Source of the DNA: Rhodocyclaceae bacterium
Lineage (GTDB): Bacteria > Pseudomonadota > Gammaproteobacteria > Burkholderiales > Rhodocyclaceae
DNA length: 36,912 bases
NCBI GenBank assembly: GCA_018883385.1
Contig: VEQD01000007.1
Coordinates: 1 to 36,912 of the forward strand
Reading direction: 5' to 3'
Positions within the stretch are counted from its first letter, which is position 1. Every line of letters starts with the position of its first letter. Below the pieces are notes generated by a model. It was not told the DNA's origin, did not search any database, and worked only from the letters and a program-made list of their open reading frames with translations. This document shows positions 7,658 through 16,691 of this stretch, piece by piece. The position numbers and the translations under genes are program-made.

Positions 7658-8655
7658 ATCTGATGAAAGAACTCAGTGTTGTGCAACTCTTTGAGGAGCA
7701 CAAAGACCGGCTAGCGCTGAACTGGGTTGGTAGCGCCGGCTGCAATCGCAGCATCCGGCTTGTGGAAAAAGACGCCTATGGCTCAGACATTGTTGGCCAC
7801 CTGAATATTATTCACCCGGATCGCCTTCAGGTTGTTGGTGCCGCCGAACAGAAATGGGCGCTACGTACCCGCGCCCAGCGCCGGCAGTCGGTGTTCGAAG
7901 ACCTCTGCCAGGCCGCGCCGCCGGCCATCATCGTGGCCGACAATCTGCCGGTACTTGACGAACTCCGCGAGGCCTGCGAAAAAACGGGTACCCCGCTGTT
8001 TGCTTCGCCCAAATCCTGCTCGGCCGTGATTGACCAGCTACGTCACTACCTGGCGCGCAAGCTGGCTGACTCCACCAGCCTGCATGGCGTCTTTATGGAT
8101 GTGCTGGGCATGGGCGTCATGATCACCGGCGACTCCGGGTCGGGCAAAAGCGAGCTCGCGCTCGAACTGATCTCGCGTGGCCATGGTTTGGTGGCCGATG
8201 ATGCCGTCGAGCTCACGCGCGTCGCGCCAGATGTCATCGAGGGGCGCTGTCCCAATATTCTGCGCGACTTCCTAGAAGTGCGTGGACTGGGGCTGCTTAA
8301 CATCCGCACCATCTTTGGCGAAACGGCGTCACGCCGCAAAATGCGCCTGAAACTCATCGCACACCTGCATCGCCAGCAACCCGGTGTCGATACGCCCCGT
8401 TTGCCCTTCGAGGCGCAGACACAGGAAATCCTCGGCGTCGACATCCGCAAGGTCAACATTCCCGTGGCCGCTGGCCGCAACTTGGCTGTGTTGCTCGAGG
8501 CCGCGGTGCGTAACACGATTCTGCAACTACGCGGCATCGACAGCATGCAGGAGTTCATCGCGCGTCAGCAGGAAGAAGTCTTGGCGCAAGAAGCCATCAC
8601 GGCCCGCAGCGCACAGCGCGCCTTACGTCTGGAAAACGAAGACCCCTCGATTTGA
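7654..8655 (+). CDS. hprK: HPr kinase/phosphorylase
   Basis: HprK phosphorylates a Ser of HPr (or NPr) and removes the phosphate again. In betaproteobacteria it belongs to a regulatory PTS rather than a sugar-uptake system. The N-terminal domain is about 130 residues. The catalytic domain has Walker A GDSGSGKS (residues 159-166), then ELISRGHGLVADDAVEL with the catalytic His/Asp pair, and the family signature RGLGLLNIRTIFG. Start GTG 7654 overlaps the ptsN stop by four bases; ATG 7663 (MKELSV) is the alternative. In many relatives rapZ and further PTS genes follow. Here a convergent gene follows instead, with only a weak hairpin ATCGCC-ACG-GGCGAT (8662-8676) between them. Confidence 0.95.
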   Translation: MNLMKELSVVQLFEEHKDRLALNWVGSAGCNRSIRLVEKDAYGSDIVGHLNIIHPDRLQVVGAAEQKWALRTRAQRRQSVFEDLCQAAPPAIIVADNLPVLDELREACEKTGTPLFASPKSCSAVIDQLRHYLARKLADSTSLHGVFMDVLGMGVMITGDSGSGKSELALELISRGHGLVADDAVELTRVAPDVIEGRCPNILRDFLEVRGLGLLNIRTIFGETASRRKMRLKLIAHLHRQQPGVDTPRLPFEAQTQEILGVDIRKVNIPVAAGRNLAVLLEAAVRNTILQLRGIDSMQEFIARQQEEVLAQEAITARSAQRALRLENEDPSI

Positions 8656-8675
8656 CCGGGGATCGCCACGGGCGA

Positions 8676-9596
8676 TTAACGGAACCTAATCACCTGCGGT
8701 TGGTCTGTGAGATCGGCATTGGCGTCCGGTATTTCACAACTGTCGTCAAAACTTTCTGCATCAAAGGCGATGTCACCGCCGCCTGCGATCTCGCCGGCGC
8801 TTTCTGCGCGCAATCCTTCGAAGTCAAAAAGATGGCGATCGGCCAAATGTGAGGGCACCACGTTCTGGATCGCCGTCAGCACCGATTCGGTGCGGCCCGG
8901 ATAACGCTTGTCCCAATCGGCCATCATTTCCCGCACCTTTTGGCGCTGCAGGTTCTCCTGTGAGCCGCAGAGATTGCAAGGAATGATCGGAAAACCTACA
9001 CCACGGGCATAGCGGGCAATATCGGCTTCAGGCACATAGGCCAAAGGGCGAATCACGGTGTTGGATCCGTCATCCGTTACCAGCTTGGGGGGCATGGCCT
9101 TGAGTTTGCCCCCGAACAGCATATTCAGAAACAGGGTGTGCACGATGTCGTCACGGTGGTGACCAAGCGCGATCTTGTTGGCCCCCAGTTCTTTGGCGGT
9201 TTTGTAGATAATGCCGCGGCGTAAGCGCGAGCAAAGTGAACACGTCGTTTTGCCTTCGGGCACCTTCTCTTTCACGATCGAGTAGGTGTCCTGGGTCACG
9301 ATGCGATATTCGACACCCATGCTTTCCAGATAATTGGGCAAAACCTCCGCCGGAAACCCCGGCTGCTTCTGGTCCAGATTCATCGCAATGATGCGGAAAT
9401 CGATCGGTGCGCGTTTACGCAACGCCAGCAGCACATCCAGCAACGTGTAGGAATCTTTACCCCCAGACAGGCACACCATGACGGTGTCACCGTCTTCGAT
9501 CATACGGTAATCACCAATCGCTTTACCCGTGCGGTTCTCAATGAAACGACGGAGTTTCTGGATCGACTGGGATAAAACTTCAGGCGCGGACGACAT
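8676..9596 (-). CDS. ttcA: tRNA 2-thiocytidine(32) biosynthesis protein TtcA
   Basis: TtcA uses ATP and a [4Fe-4S] cluster to thiolate cytidine 32 of certain tRNAs. The PP-loop SGGKDS is at residues 44-49. The cluster-binding cysteines are in [10 protein letters not shown] and [12 protein letters not shown], both diagnostic of TtcA. GHHRDD is the second ATP-site motif. Start ATG 9596 (MSSAPE) gives 306 residues; a TTG at 9608 would add four. The C-terminal 40 or so residues are acidic and probably disordered. The pteridine-reductase gene ends 15 bases upstream on the same strand, so they may be co-transcribed. Confidence 0.95.
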   Translation of the reverse strand: MSSAPEVLSQSIQKLRRFIENRTGKAIGDYRMIEDGDTVMVCLSGGKDSYTLLDVLLALRKRAPIDFRIIAMNLDQKQPGFPAEVLPNYLESMGVEYRIVTQDTYSIVKEKVPEGKTTCSLCSRLRRGIIYKTAKELGANKIALGHHRDDIVHTLFLNMLFGGKLKAMPPKLVTDDGSNTVIRPLAYVPEADIARYARGVGFPIIPCNLCGSQENLQRQKVREMMADWDKRYPGRTESVLTAIQNVVPSHLADRHLFDFEGLRAESAGEIAGGGDIAFDAESFDDSCEIPDANADLTDQPQVIRFR

Positions 9597-9611
9597 AAAC
9601 GGGATCAATCA

Positions 9612-10382
9612 CTAAGTTGCGAGATGCGCACTTCGGCCACCATCGACATTCACCACCTGGCCTGTAATGTAGGGCGCGTCGAGCATCAAAAAGCGCACGG
9701 TGCGGGCGATATCTTCTGGTGTGCCGGCTCGCTTGAGCAGCGTGTTCTGCACAATGGCCGCTCGTTCTGCAGCCGGAAACTGGCTGTCTTCCGGCCACAG
9801 AATGGGACCCGGGGCCACCGCGTTGACGCGAACGTCGGGTGCCAATTCAACCGCCAGCGCCCGGGTGAGCGTCAGTAACGCCCCCTTGGCAGCGGTATAA
9901 AGCGGATAGCCGGCTAATGGGCGTTCGGCGTGGATATCGGTAATGTTGACGATCGCACCGCCAGTGGCTTGTAAATGGGGTGCGGCGGCTTGCGCCAGAA
10001 ATAATGGCGCTTTGAAGTTACTGCCCACGAGATCGTGCCAGTCCGTTTCGTCGATGCTGCCGAGCGGTGTCGGAAAAAATGACGACGCATTACACACTAA
10101 GCCATCCAGACGGCCAAATTGCGCAACGGCAGCGGCCACCATTGGCTCAATGGACAAGGTATCCAGCAGATCCGCGCCCACCACCCGCGCCGAATTGGGG
10201 CGCGCCGTATTCAAGCGTTTTGCCAGCGCCTCTGCCTCCACCAACGACTGGCGGGCGTGCAAGATGACCCGCGCCCCTGCGGCATGGAGGGCAACGACGA
10301 TGGCTGCTCCCACGCGACGTGCCGCACCCGTGACTAGAATCACCGGCGCCGTGGTTGTAGGCAAAGATCGCGCATTCGACAT
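9612..10382 (-). CDS. Pteridine reductase-type short-chain dehydrogenase (FolM/PTR1-like)
   Basis: A 256-residue SDR. Cofactor binding is by TGAARRVG, the Arg-rich variant of the glycine motif that marks NADPH-dependent pteridine reductases. The active site reads NITDIHAERP...YTAAK. An Asp 13 residues before the Tyr takes the place of the usual catalytic Ser, and the Lys follows four residues after the Tyr. This is the spacing of Asp181/Tyr194/Lys198 in Leishmania PTR1, so reduction of dihydropterin or dihydrofolate is the likely activity. The C-terminus (YITGQVVNVDGGRS) is standard. Start ATG 10382 (MSNARS) is preferred to a longer frame. The methyltransferase gene is divergent, 67 bases away. 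Confidence 0.85.
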   Translation of the reverse strand: MSNARSLPTTTAPVILVTGAARRVGAAIVVALHAAGARVILHARQSLVEAEALAKRLNTARPNSARVVGADLLDTLSIEPMVAAAVAQFGRLDGLVCNASSFFPTPLGSIDETDWHDLVGSNFKAPLFLAQAAAPHLQATGGAIVNITDIHAERPLAGYPLYTAAKGALLTLTRALAVELAPDVRVNAVAPGPILWPEDSQFPAAERAAIVQNTLLKRAGTPEDIARTVRFLMLDAPYITGQVVNVDGGRSAHLAT

Positions 10383-10449
10383 GACGCGTATTGTCGCATG
10401 CGCTATCCTCACGCTCTACCATCACTTTTACTAAACAGCCTCGCCCACC

Positions 10450-11697
10450 ATGAGCTTACCGCCGATTGTTCAGCCCGCCTCGCCGCGGGGCCAGGATCCG
10501 TTGCCTCAGCCTGGCGCGGAAGCACAGGCTTATAGTCGGCTGCTTTCGGAAAAGATTCTGGAAGCCATCGACCAGGCCGGCGGCTGGATACCCTTCACGA
10601 CCTACATGGAACTCGCGCTCTACGCCCCGGGCCTGGGTTACTACAGCGGCGGCGCCCGCAAATTTGGCGGTGCCGGTGACTTTGTGACCGCACCGGAAAT
10701 GACCCCCCTGTTCGGTCGTACCCTGGCCAAAACCATCGCGCCGATTCTTGCTGCGTCAGAGGCCATTGTGACTGAAGCAGGTGCCGGGACCGGCAAACTG
10801 GCCGGCGATGTGTTGCTCGCTTTGGAGGCTATCGGCAAATTGCCTGAGCGCTATAACATTTTGGAGCTCTCGGGCGAGCTGGCCGAACGGCAACGCCAAC
10901 ATCTGCAAACCGTGACGCCGCACCTCATGGATCGGATTCATTGGCTAAATGCGTTGCCTGATACGGTATCGGGTGTGGTGGTTGGCAATGAGGTACTCGA
11001 CGCCATGCCGGTTGAGCTGATCCGCTGGCAGCGTGGCGCCACTCAGGAGGTTGAACGCCTGGGGGTGAGCATCGAGTCCGTGCCAGGCGGCGTCCGCTTT
11101 GTGACCACGCCTGCACCAACCGAGGCATCACCAACGCTCATCAAGCGCGTGCGTACCTTGGCCAAAAAATACGACTGGCCCGATGACTACACGACCGAGA
11201 TACCCGAAGCCGGGCCAGCCTGGATCACGACCCTGGCGCAGCGTTTGACAACGGGCGCTTTGCTTCTTATTGACTACGGCTTTCCGCGCCACGAGTTCTA
11301 TCACCACGATCGAACAAGCGGTACGCTGATGTGTCATTATCGGCATCGCGCCCATCTGGACCCCTATTACTGGCCTGGGCTGCAAGACATTACCGCGCAC
11401 GTCGATTTCACCCGTGTTGCCGAAGCCGGCTTCCAGGCGGGCCTGGACGTGGCTGGTTATTGCACCCAGGCCGGTTGGCTCATGGACGCAGGGCTCCTCG
11501 AATTATTGGCTGCTGAACAACCAGCCGACTACGCCCAGGCCGATGGTTCATGGGTACGCACCCAACACGCCGTACAAACCTTGCTCTCGCCCGCTGAAAT
11601 GGGCGAGTTTTTTAAGGTGATTCTGCTCACGCGCGGCTTGCCGGCCAACCTACCTATTCCGGGGTTTATCCGCAGCGATCGCTCGCATACGCTCTAA
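10450..11697 (+). CDS. SAM-dependent methyltransferase of the MidA/NDUFAF7 family
   Basis: A 415-residue protein of Pfam Methyltransf_28 (formerly DUF185). The family marks are clear: FTTYMELALYAPGLGYYSGG near the N-terminus, GDFVTAPEMTPLFGR, the SAM-binding EAGAGTGKLAGD, GNEVLDAMPVE, LLIDYGFPRHEFYH and GTLMCHYRHRAH. In mitochondria NDUFAF7 dimethylates an Arg of complex I subunit NDUFS2. The bacterial role is less certain and I infer protein-arginine methylation only by homology. ATG 10450 has no strong ribosome site but is the first start in frame. The gene is convergent with the alpha/beta hydrolase, 14 bases apart, and no terminator is visible. Confidence 0.9.
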   Translation: MSLPPIVQPASPRGQDPLPQPGAEAQAYSRLLSEKILEAIDQAGGWIPFTTYMELALYAPGLGYYSGGARKFGGAGDFVTAPEMTPLFGRTLAKTIAPILAASEAIVTEAGAGTGKLAGDVLLALEAIGKLPERYNILELSGELAERQRQHLQTVTPHLMDRIHWLNALPDTVSGVVVGNEVLDAMPVELIRWQRGATQEVERLGVSIESVPGGVRFVTTPAPTEASPTLIKRVRTLAKKYDWPDDYTTEIPEAGPAWITTLAQRLTTGALLLIDYGFPRHEFYHHDRTSGTLMCHYRHRAHLDPYYWPGLQDITAHVDFTRVAEAGFQAGLDVAGYCTQAGWLMDAGLLELLAAEQPADYAQADGSWVRTQHAVQTLLSPAEMGEFFKVILLTRGLPANLPIPGFIRSDRSHTL

Positions 11698-11711
11698 TCC
11701 CCGGGCAAACG

Positions 11712-12548
11712 CTAGTTCGATTTATGATTGTTCATCGTTGGGCTCGGCGCATTGGGAACAACCGCCAGCAACCAATCGTTCATCACGCTGGCGACGTGAC
11801 CCCAGTCGCGCTCCAGCATCATGCCATGGCCCATGCCTGGGAAGATTACAGGTTCGACGCCGTAAACCTCGGCGGTATCGCGCACCTGATTGGCCGGGAT
11901 GATGTGATCCAGCTCGGCGCCGATAACCAGTTTGGGCACAGGCAGCAACCGTTCCGGGTTAATGAGGTTGAACATGGTCATGTCCCAGATCGCCCGTTGC
12001 GACTCCATCTGTGACAGCAGCAGATAACGCTGCAAATCCGCGAGCGATGCCGGTTGCGCAAACAGGGCGTCCTTCAGTGCATCAATATCGACCGGGCCAC
12101 CCGTCATGAGCTGCGACAGGTTACCCAGCATATCTGGGCGCGACCAGAGCAACGACATCGAGCTGGCAATCAACCCGCGGGGTGGCACGGAGCACATCAG
12201 CACTGCTGCAGGAAAGGCCCGTTGCTCTAGGCATTTCTGCACGACAAAACCACCCATCGAGTGACCGATGAGTACGGGTGATTCACCAAGTTCTTCGATC
12301 ACCTGCATGACATCGGCCACATAATGGTCGATACCCCAATTGCCCAGTTGTTCGTGTCCCTCGCTGCCGCCATGACCCCTTAACGACACGGCGTGAGCCG
12401 GCCAGCCGCGTTCGGCATACCAATCGAGAAAATGTTCAGACCAGGTCCAGGCTGCCGTGAAGGCACCGTGAATGAAAAGCAAGGGTGTCCGGCGTTTGCC
12501 TTTGCTGGGGTACCGGCTGATAACTTCCAAGGAGAGGGCGTCGGTCAA
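11712..12548 (-). CDS. Alpha/beta-fold hydrolase
   Basis: A 278-residue hydrolase. The nucleophile elbow GHSMGG carries Ser97. FIHGAF (oxyanion region), the acid in GAELDHIIP and the His of GMGHGMML complete the triad. The substrate cannot be told from the sequence; esterases, lipases and peroxidase-like members share this layout. The start is TTG 12548, supported by AAGGA six bases upstream on the minus strand. The nearest ATG is too far inside the domain. It begins nine bases after the cca stop, so it is the last gene of a likely slt-epimerase-cca-hydrolase operon. Confidence 0.85.
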   Translation of the reverse strand: MTDALSLEVISRYPSKGKRRTPLLFIHGAFTAAWTWSEHFLDWYAERGWPAHAVSLRGHGGSEGHEQLGNWGIDHYVADVMQVIEELGESPVLIGHSMGGFVVQKCLEQRAFPAAVLMCSVPPRGLIASSMSLLWSRPDMLGNLSQLMTGGPVDIDALKDALFAQPASLADLQRYLLLSQMESQRAIWDMTMFNLINPERLLPVPKLVIGAELDHIIPANQVRDTAEVYGVEPVIFPGMGHGMMLERDWGHVASVMNDWLLAVVPNAPSPTMNNHKSN

Positions 12549-12557
12549 GATGATTCC

Positions 12558-13628
12558 TTAGCTAAGATTCTGTATGGCTTCGATGCGCGCATCACGGATG
12601 CGCGTGGGGATGTGTTCTTGTGTGCGCACGGCCAGAGCGATGGCACCCGCATCGATGCTCGCGGCGGCGGCTTGAATTTGCAACCATTGGGTCACCGCAT
12701 CAGGAGCGGCGCCCAGCATTGGCAACACCGCCAGCAGCAACCTGAATCGGTCGGCACGCCGCAACCCATCGCAACGCTCCAGGGTGTTGAGCCGATCTTC
12801 GGCGCTCAGGAAGGCGGGCTGCATCAGTGCGGTCCGGTGATGCACGATCAGGAGCGCCAGATCGCGGCAATCGACCGGTAAGCGCAATTGATCTGCAATG
12901 GCACCCACCTGATCCGGGGAACACTCCGCCAACCAGACGGCAACGCGAGCCGGCATCGGTAAATTGGCATGCGCCGCGGCATTGAGACGGCCAGCCACAA
13001 GAGGTATGGGTGGAAAGAGATCGGCACTGGCGCCGCTGACCTCCAACTCGGCAAACATGCGTTCAGGTTGTTCGGCCATCAACCCGCGTGACAACTCTTG
13101 CCAGACCCGCTCGGCGACGAGGTGTTTTACTTCGCCCATACGCACCATGTGCTGCATCAGGTCGCGGGTTTCCGGGGCAACACTGAACTGCGGGAAGCGT
13201 GCCGCAAAACGTGCCAGCCGCAAGATGCGCACAGGGTCTTCGGCAAATGCGGGGCCGACATGGCGCAGAACGCGCGCGTTCAGATCTTTCTGGCCACCAT
13301 AGGGATCAATCACATGGCCATCGGCATCTTCAGCCATGGCATTGATGGTGAGATCTCGGCGCGCCAGGTCTTCTTCTAGGGTCACTTCGGGCGCAGCGAA
13401 AACGCTGAAGCCGTGATAGCCGTGTCCGGTTTTACGCTCAGTACGGGCGAGCGCATATTCTTCATGGGTTTGGGGATGCAAAAAGACCGGAAAGTCTTTC
13501 CCCACCGGTATAAATCCAGCGGCCAGCATCGCCTCCGGTGAGCCACCGACAACCACGTAATCGCGATCGCCCGGCGGTAAACCCAACAGACGATCACGCA
13601 CTGCGCCGCCCACCGAGTAGATCTTCAT
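12558..13628 (-). CDS. cca: CCA tRNA nucleotidyltransferase
   Basis: Adds or repairs the 3' CCA of tRNAs. It is a class II polymerase-beta-type enzyme. [22 protein letters not shown] carries the metal-binding Asp21 and Asp23; [10 protein letters not shown] and the [16 protein letters not shown] segment follow. At 356 residues it is shorter than E. coli Cca (412) and lacks the C-terminal HD phosphohydrolase domain, like some Burkholderiales versions. ATG 13628 is used because the enzyme's conserved N-terminus starts there; the open frame extends to 13784 without similarity. It is followed after nine bases by the hydrolase and preceded 38 bases upstream by the epimerase gene. Confidence 0.95.
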   Translation of the reverse strand: MKIYSVGGAVRDRLLGLPPGDRDYVVVGGSPEAMLAAGFIPVGKDFPVFLHPQTHEEYALARTERKTGHGYHGFSVFAAPEVTLEEDLARRDLTINAMAEDADGHVIDPYGGQKDLNARVLRHVGPAFAEDPVRILRLARFAARFPQFSVAPETRDLMQHMVRMGEVKHLVAERVWQELSRGLMAEQPERMFAELEVSGASADLFPPIPLVAGRLNAAAHANLPMPARVAVWLAECSPDQVGAIADQLRLPVDCRDLALLIVHHRTALMQPAFLSAEDRLNTLERCDGLRRADRFRLLLAVLPMLGAAPDAVTQWLQIQAAAASIDAGAIALAVRTQEHIPTRIRDARIEAIQNLS

Positions 13629-13666
13629 GGTCGGCGCTTGCGTGTCTAAAGCGCGGTGCGGAATAC

Positions 13667-14626
13667 TTAGCGGCCGGCGCGGCTGCGGTAGTCGTCGAAC
13701 TGCACGGTATCGCCGGCTCCCAGCAGATAGAGCGGAACAATCGCTTCTAGCGGTTGGGGATTCCAGTCCGGTGGGGTCTTGCAATGACCGCTGCAGACAC
13801 TGTCGATTTCCATTGAACGCACGTTATCGGCCGACATCATCTTGTTGGGCAATAGTGACAACAGGGCAGCCTGGAAGTAGGCGAAATTTTCAGAGAGCGG
13901 GATGATACGACGCTTAAGGTCGAGCACTTCAGCGGTGTACTCGACGAGCTCCCTGAGCGTGTACACATTGGGGCCACATAAGTCATAGGCCTGACCTTCC
14001 ATCGCCGGGGTGTCGAGCGCCTGGGCAAAGGCCTTGGCGACATCGTCTACCGAAACAGGCTGGAAGCGCGCATGCGCACAACCCAGCGGCAAGAACGGCA
14101 GCTTACGCAGCAAATTGGCAAAGGTATTGATGAATGAATCACGGGCACCAAAGATCACCGACGGGCGGAAGATGGTGGTGACCAAACCCGACTGGGCGAC
14201 GACTTCCTCTCCGGCAGCCTTTGAGCGAAGATACTCCGATGGGGCATTCTTTGCGGCATGCAGCGCGCTCATGTGTACCAGACGCTTCACCCCGGTGGCC
14301 TTACAGGCGGCAACAATTTTCTTGGGCAGCTCGACATGGGCAGCGCCAAACTCTTTGCCATAAGGAATGGCGGGGGTATCCCCGTGCAGAATGCCCACCA
14401 GATTAATGACAGCATCCTGGCCGCTGGCCAGGCGCTCAAGTGCGCCTTCGTCATTGATATCGGCTTCGACCAACGTCACGCTTGGCAACATGGTGACATC
14501 GCGATTCTTTTCGTAGCGACGGGTCGGAATGGTGACCTGTACACCAGCATCAACGAGCACCCGGGCCAGATGTCGCCCAACAAAACCAGTGCCACCAATG
14601 AGGAGAATTTTCTTATTCGTCAGCAT
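13667..14626 (-). CDS. NAD(P)-binding epimerase/reductase, complex I NDUFA9-like
   Basis: A 319-residue atypical SDR. The cofactor site GGTGFVG is at residues 11-17, followed by HMSALHA and YLRSK (a YxxxK active-site pair), IFRPSVIFG, and a C-terminal region [13 protein letters not shown]. These traits fit the SDR_a5 group, which includes mitochondrial complex I subunit NDUFA9 (39 kDa) and bacterial NAD-dependent epimerase/dehydratase homologues. The bacterial function is not established; quinone or lipid-related roles are only guesses. Start ATG 14626 is preceded on its strand by AAGGA. slt lies 73 bases upstream without a terminator, so both are probably in one operon. Confidence 0.85.
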   Translation of the reverse strand: MLTNKKILLIGGTGFVGRHLARVLVDAGVQVTIPTRRYEKNRDVTMLPSVTLVEADINDEGALERLASGQDAVINLVGILHGDTPAIPYGKEFGAAHVELPKKIVAACKATGVKRLVHMSALHAAKNAPSEYLRSKAAGEEVVAQSGLVTTIFRPSVIFGARDSFINTFANLLRKLPFLPLGCAHARFQPVSVDDVAKAFAQALDTPAMEGQAYDLCGPNVYTLRELVEYTAEVLDLKRRIIPLSENFAYFQAALLSLLPNKMMSADNVRSMEIDSVCSGHCKTPPDWNPQPLEAIVPLYLLGAGDTVQFDDYRSRAGR

Positions 14627-14699
14627 GCGTTTTCCTTGGTCGATCGTCTATTTGGTTCGATTCGTCGATGGATGAATTCAGGGGTTATTTTATGCCATT

Positions 14700-16640
14700 T
14701 CAGGGTAAATCCGGCATCCCGCTCGATTGGCTGGACTTGGGACCGATCGTCCCCAGCATGATCTTGAGCGACGGCGAACTGCCGGTCATGACCGTTTGGT
14801 AGAAAACGGCGTTACTCATCACTTTTTTTACATAATCCCGGGTTTCAGAAAACGGGATGGTTTCAGCGTAGATCGCACCTTCCAGCGGCTTCACATCGCG
14901 CCATTTGCGGGCACGCCCAGGACCAGCGTTATAAGCCGCCGAGGCCAAAACCGGGTGGTTATCCAGGCTTTCCAGCACCAGACGCATATAGGTCGTGCCC
15001 AGCATGACATTGGTGTCCGGGTTATGCAGATCGCCTGGAGCGAGCTTGACGCCCAGCTTGTTGGCGACCCATTTGCCTGTCGCCGGCATCACCTGCATCA
15101 GGCCGGCAGCACCCACATTTGATTTGGCGTTCGTCACGAAACGACTTTCCTGGCGCATCAGTCCATAAACCCAGGCCTTGTCGAGATTCTGCCGATCAGA
15201 ATGCGGCATGATCTTGTCGGCATAGGGTGTCGGGAAGCGCAGCCTGTAGTTGTGCTCGTCCTTGGTACGATCGGCGGCGCTGATTGAACGATCGATGATC
15301 TGGTTCTTTTGAGCCACTTCAGCAGCGGCCAAAAGTTGCCGGTCGCTCATGCCGCGCAGCGCCCAGCTCCACTCCTTGACGCCCTCGGGGCGCAGATCCA
15401 GCCGGTACATGGCCAACGCACGGCGGATGCCTGGTTGCTTTTCGACGGCCCGGATTTCCTCGGGGGTAGTGGGTTTGGCCTGGGTCGGCAGCTTGGCGCG
15501 CTGACCGAGTTCTTCAGTTGCCAGAACGCCATAGAAATTCGGCTGGCCGGCGATCTTTTGAAACTGCTCATCTGCAGCACTATCGCGACCCTGTGCCTTA
15601 TAAGCACGGCCCAGCCAGTAGACCCATTCTGGTGAACTGATCATAGGTTCGGGCATCGCTTCAATGGTTTTTTTGACGAGACCCCAGTCCTGCGATCGCA
15701 GCGCCACGCGCACGCGCCAGGCCTCAGCGTCATCAGGCAACACGACGGTGCCGCTGCGCTTGACGGCATCCAGCGCCTCCGGGCTATGCTGAATGCCCAG
15801 CTGCCAAGCAATAATGCCCCAGACGTACTCCTGCTGGGCGCGATCCAGTCCGCTGCCAAAACGTTTGATGGCGGATAGGGTGCTGGTGGGTTCGGTGCGT
15901 GCCATACGCACCAACGCCAGAGTGACGAGTTCCTTCTGGGTATCGTCGTTCGGGGTGCCCACACGCTCGAGATAAATCACTGGCCGGTTAAGCACGCTAT
16001 CGAGACCACCGGCCGCATCGTTCACGTTAACGCGCATCACCGTTAAGGTCTGGCGTGCCTGACCGGGCTTGTTCAGAGCCACCTGGCGGCGGGCGCGCAG
16101 CCAGCCATCGCTGGCTTTAAGATCACCATTGCTCCACATGGCATCAAACAAAGCCTGACACGCTTCCGGCGAATCGGCGCCAGTGGCCCATAACATGCGC
16201 CCCTGTTCCTTGGCGGCACTGTCACCGTTGTTGATCCGCGGTAACAGACTGTAGCACTGCACATCGGGCTCCGGCTGCAGCATCAGCGCGCCCTGTTGCG
16301 CGACCAGCATCCAATTACCCTGCTTGGCTTGCGCGCGAATCCAGTCAGCACGCAGTAATTCAGCAGGGCGCTCACCATCGTACTTTTTGAGGAAGGCTTG
16401 GATTTCAGGCGCATCTGTATTTAGCTGCGGCTTGAGCAGCCAGGATTCCACATAAGGCACCAGTTCATGCTGCTTGAGCTGCGGATAGAGCTGCTCGACC
16501 TTATTAAGCTGGCCATTCTTGGCCGCTTCGCGGGCGCTTAGGTAAGTGGCGTCCTGCGCCGCAGCGACGGAGGCGCCGCACAGTGCCACGGCCAAGAGCG
16601 CAACACGGAGAAATTTCGACGACGGGTCTGGCATCAACAT
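14700..16640 (-). CDS. Soluble lytic murein transglycosylase (Slt70-like)
   Basis: A periplasmic enzyme of about 646 residues that cleaves peptidoglycan with formation of 1,6-anhydro-muramic acid. A signal peptide (FLRVALLAVALCGASVAAAQ) is followed by a long alpha-helical superhelical U/L domain (about residues 30-470). The C-terminal catalytic SLT domain carries MRQESRF with the catalytic Glu at about 498, GLMQVMPATG, NVMLGTTYM and ASAAYNAGPGRARKW. Length matches Slt70 (645 with signal). ATG 16640 is the first ATG; ATG 16634 and TTG 16652 are alternatives and none has a strong ribosome site. The gene is divergent from the formyl-THF ligase and heads the operon down to the hydrolase. Confidence 0.94.
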   Translation of the reverse strand: MLMPDPSSKFLRVALLAVALCGASVAAAQDATYLSAREAAKNGQLNKVEQLYPQLKQHELVPYVESWLLKPQLNTDAPEIQAFLKKYDGERPAELLRADWIRAQAKQGNWMLVAQQGALMLQPEPDVQCYSLLPRINNGDSAAKEQGRMLWATGADSPEACQALFDAMWSNGDLKASDGWLRARRQVALNKPGQARQTLTVMRVNVNDAAGGLDSVLNRPVIYLERVGTPNDDTQKELVTLALVRMARTEPTSTLSAIKRFGSGLDRAQQEYVWGIIAWQLGIQHSPEALDAVKRSGTVVLPDDAEAWRVRVALRSQDWGLVKKTIEAMPEPMISSPEWVYWLGRAYKAQGRDSAADEQFQKIAGQPNFYGVLATEELGQRAKLPTQAKPTTPEEIRAVEKQPGIRRALAMYRLDLRPEGVKEWSWALRGMSDRQLLAAAEVAQKNQIIDRSISAADRTKDEHNYRLRFPTPYADKIMPHSDRQNLDKAWVYGLMRQESRFVTNAKSNVGAAGLMQVMPATGKWVANKLGVKLAPGDLHNPDTNVMLGTTYMRLVLESLDNHPVLASAAYNAGPGRARKWRDVKPLEGAIYAETIPFSETRDYVKKVMSNAVFYQTVMTGSSPSLKIMLGTIGPKSSQSSGMPDLP

Positions 16641-16691
16641 AAGTGCAAACAAGGTAGGGATCCCGGAAATGGGTGTGTTACTGTCCGGACT

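Noticed and set aside
8662-8676. Hairpin between hprK and ttcA as a bidirectional terminator
   Set aside because: The stem ATCGCC/GGCGAT is only six pairs and neither strand has a T-run after it.
10067-10434. Overlapping plus-strand frames opposite the pteridine reductase start
   Set aside because: They are low in similarity to anything recognisable and antisense to a clear SDR N-terminus.
16641-16691. 6S RNA gene upstream of the 5-formyl-THF cyclo-ligase
   Set aside because: The two genes are linked in many proteobacteria, but only 51 bases separate slt and the ligase gene here, far too few for a 6S RNA of about 180 bases.
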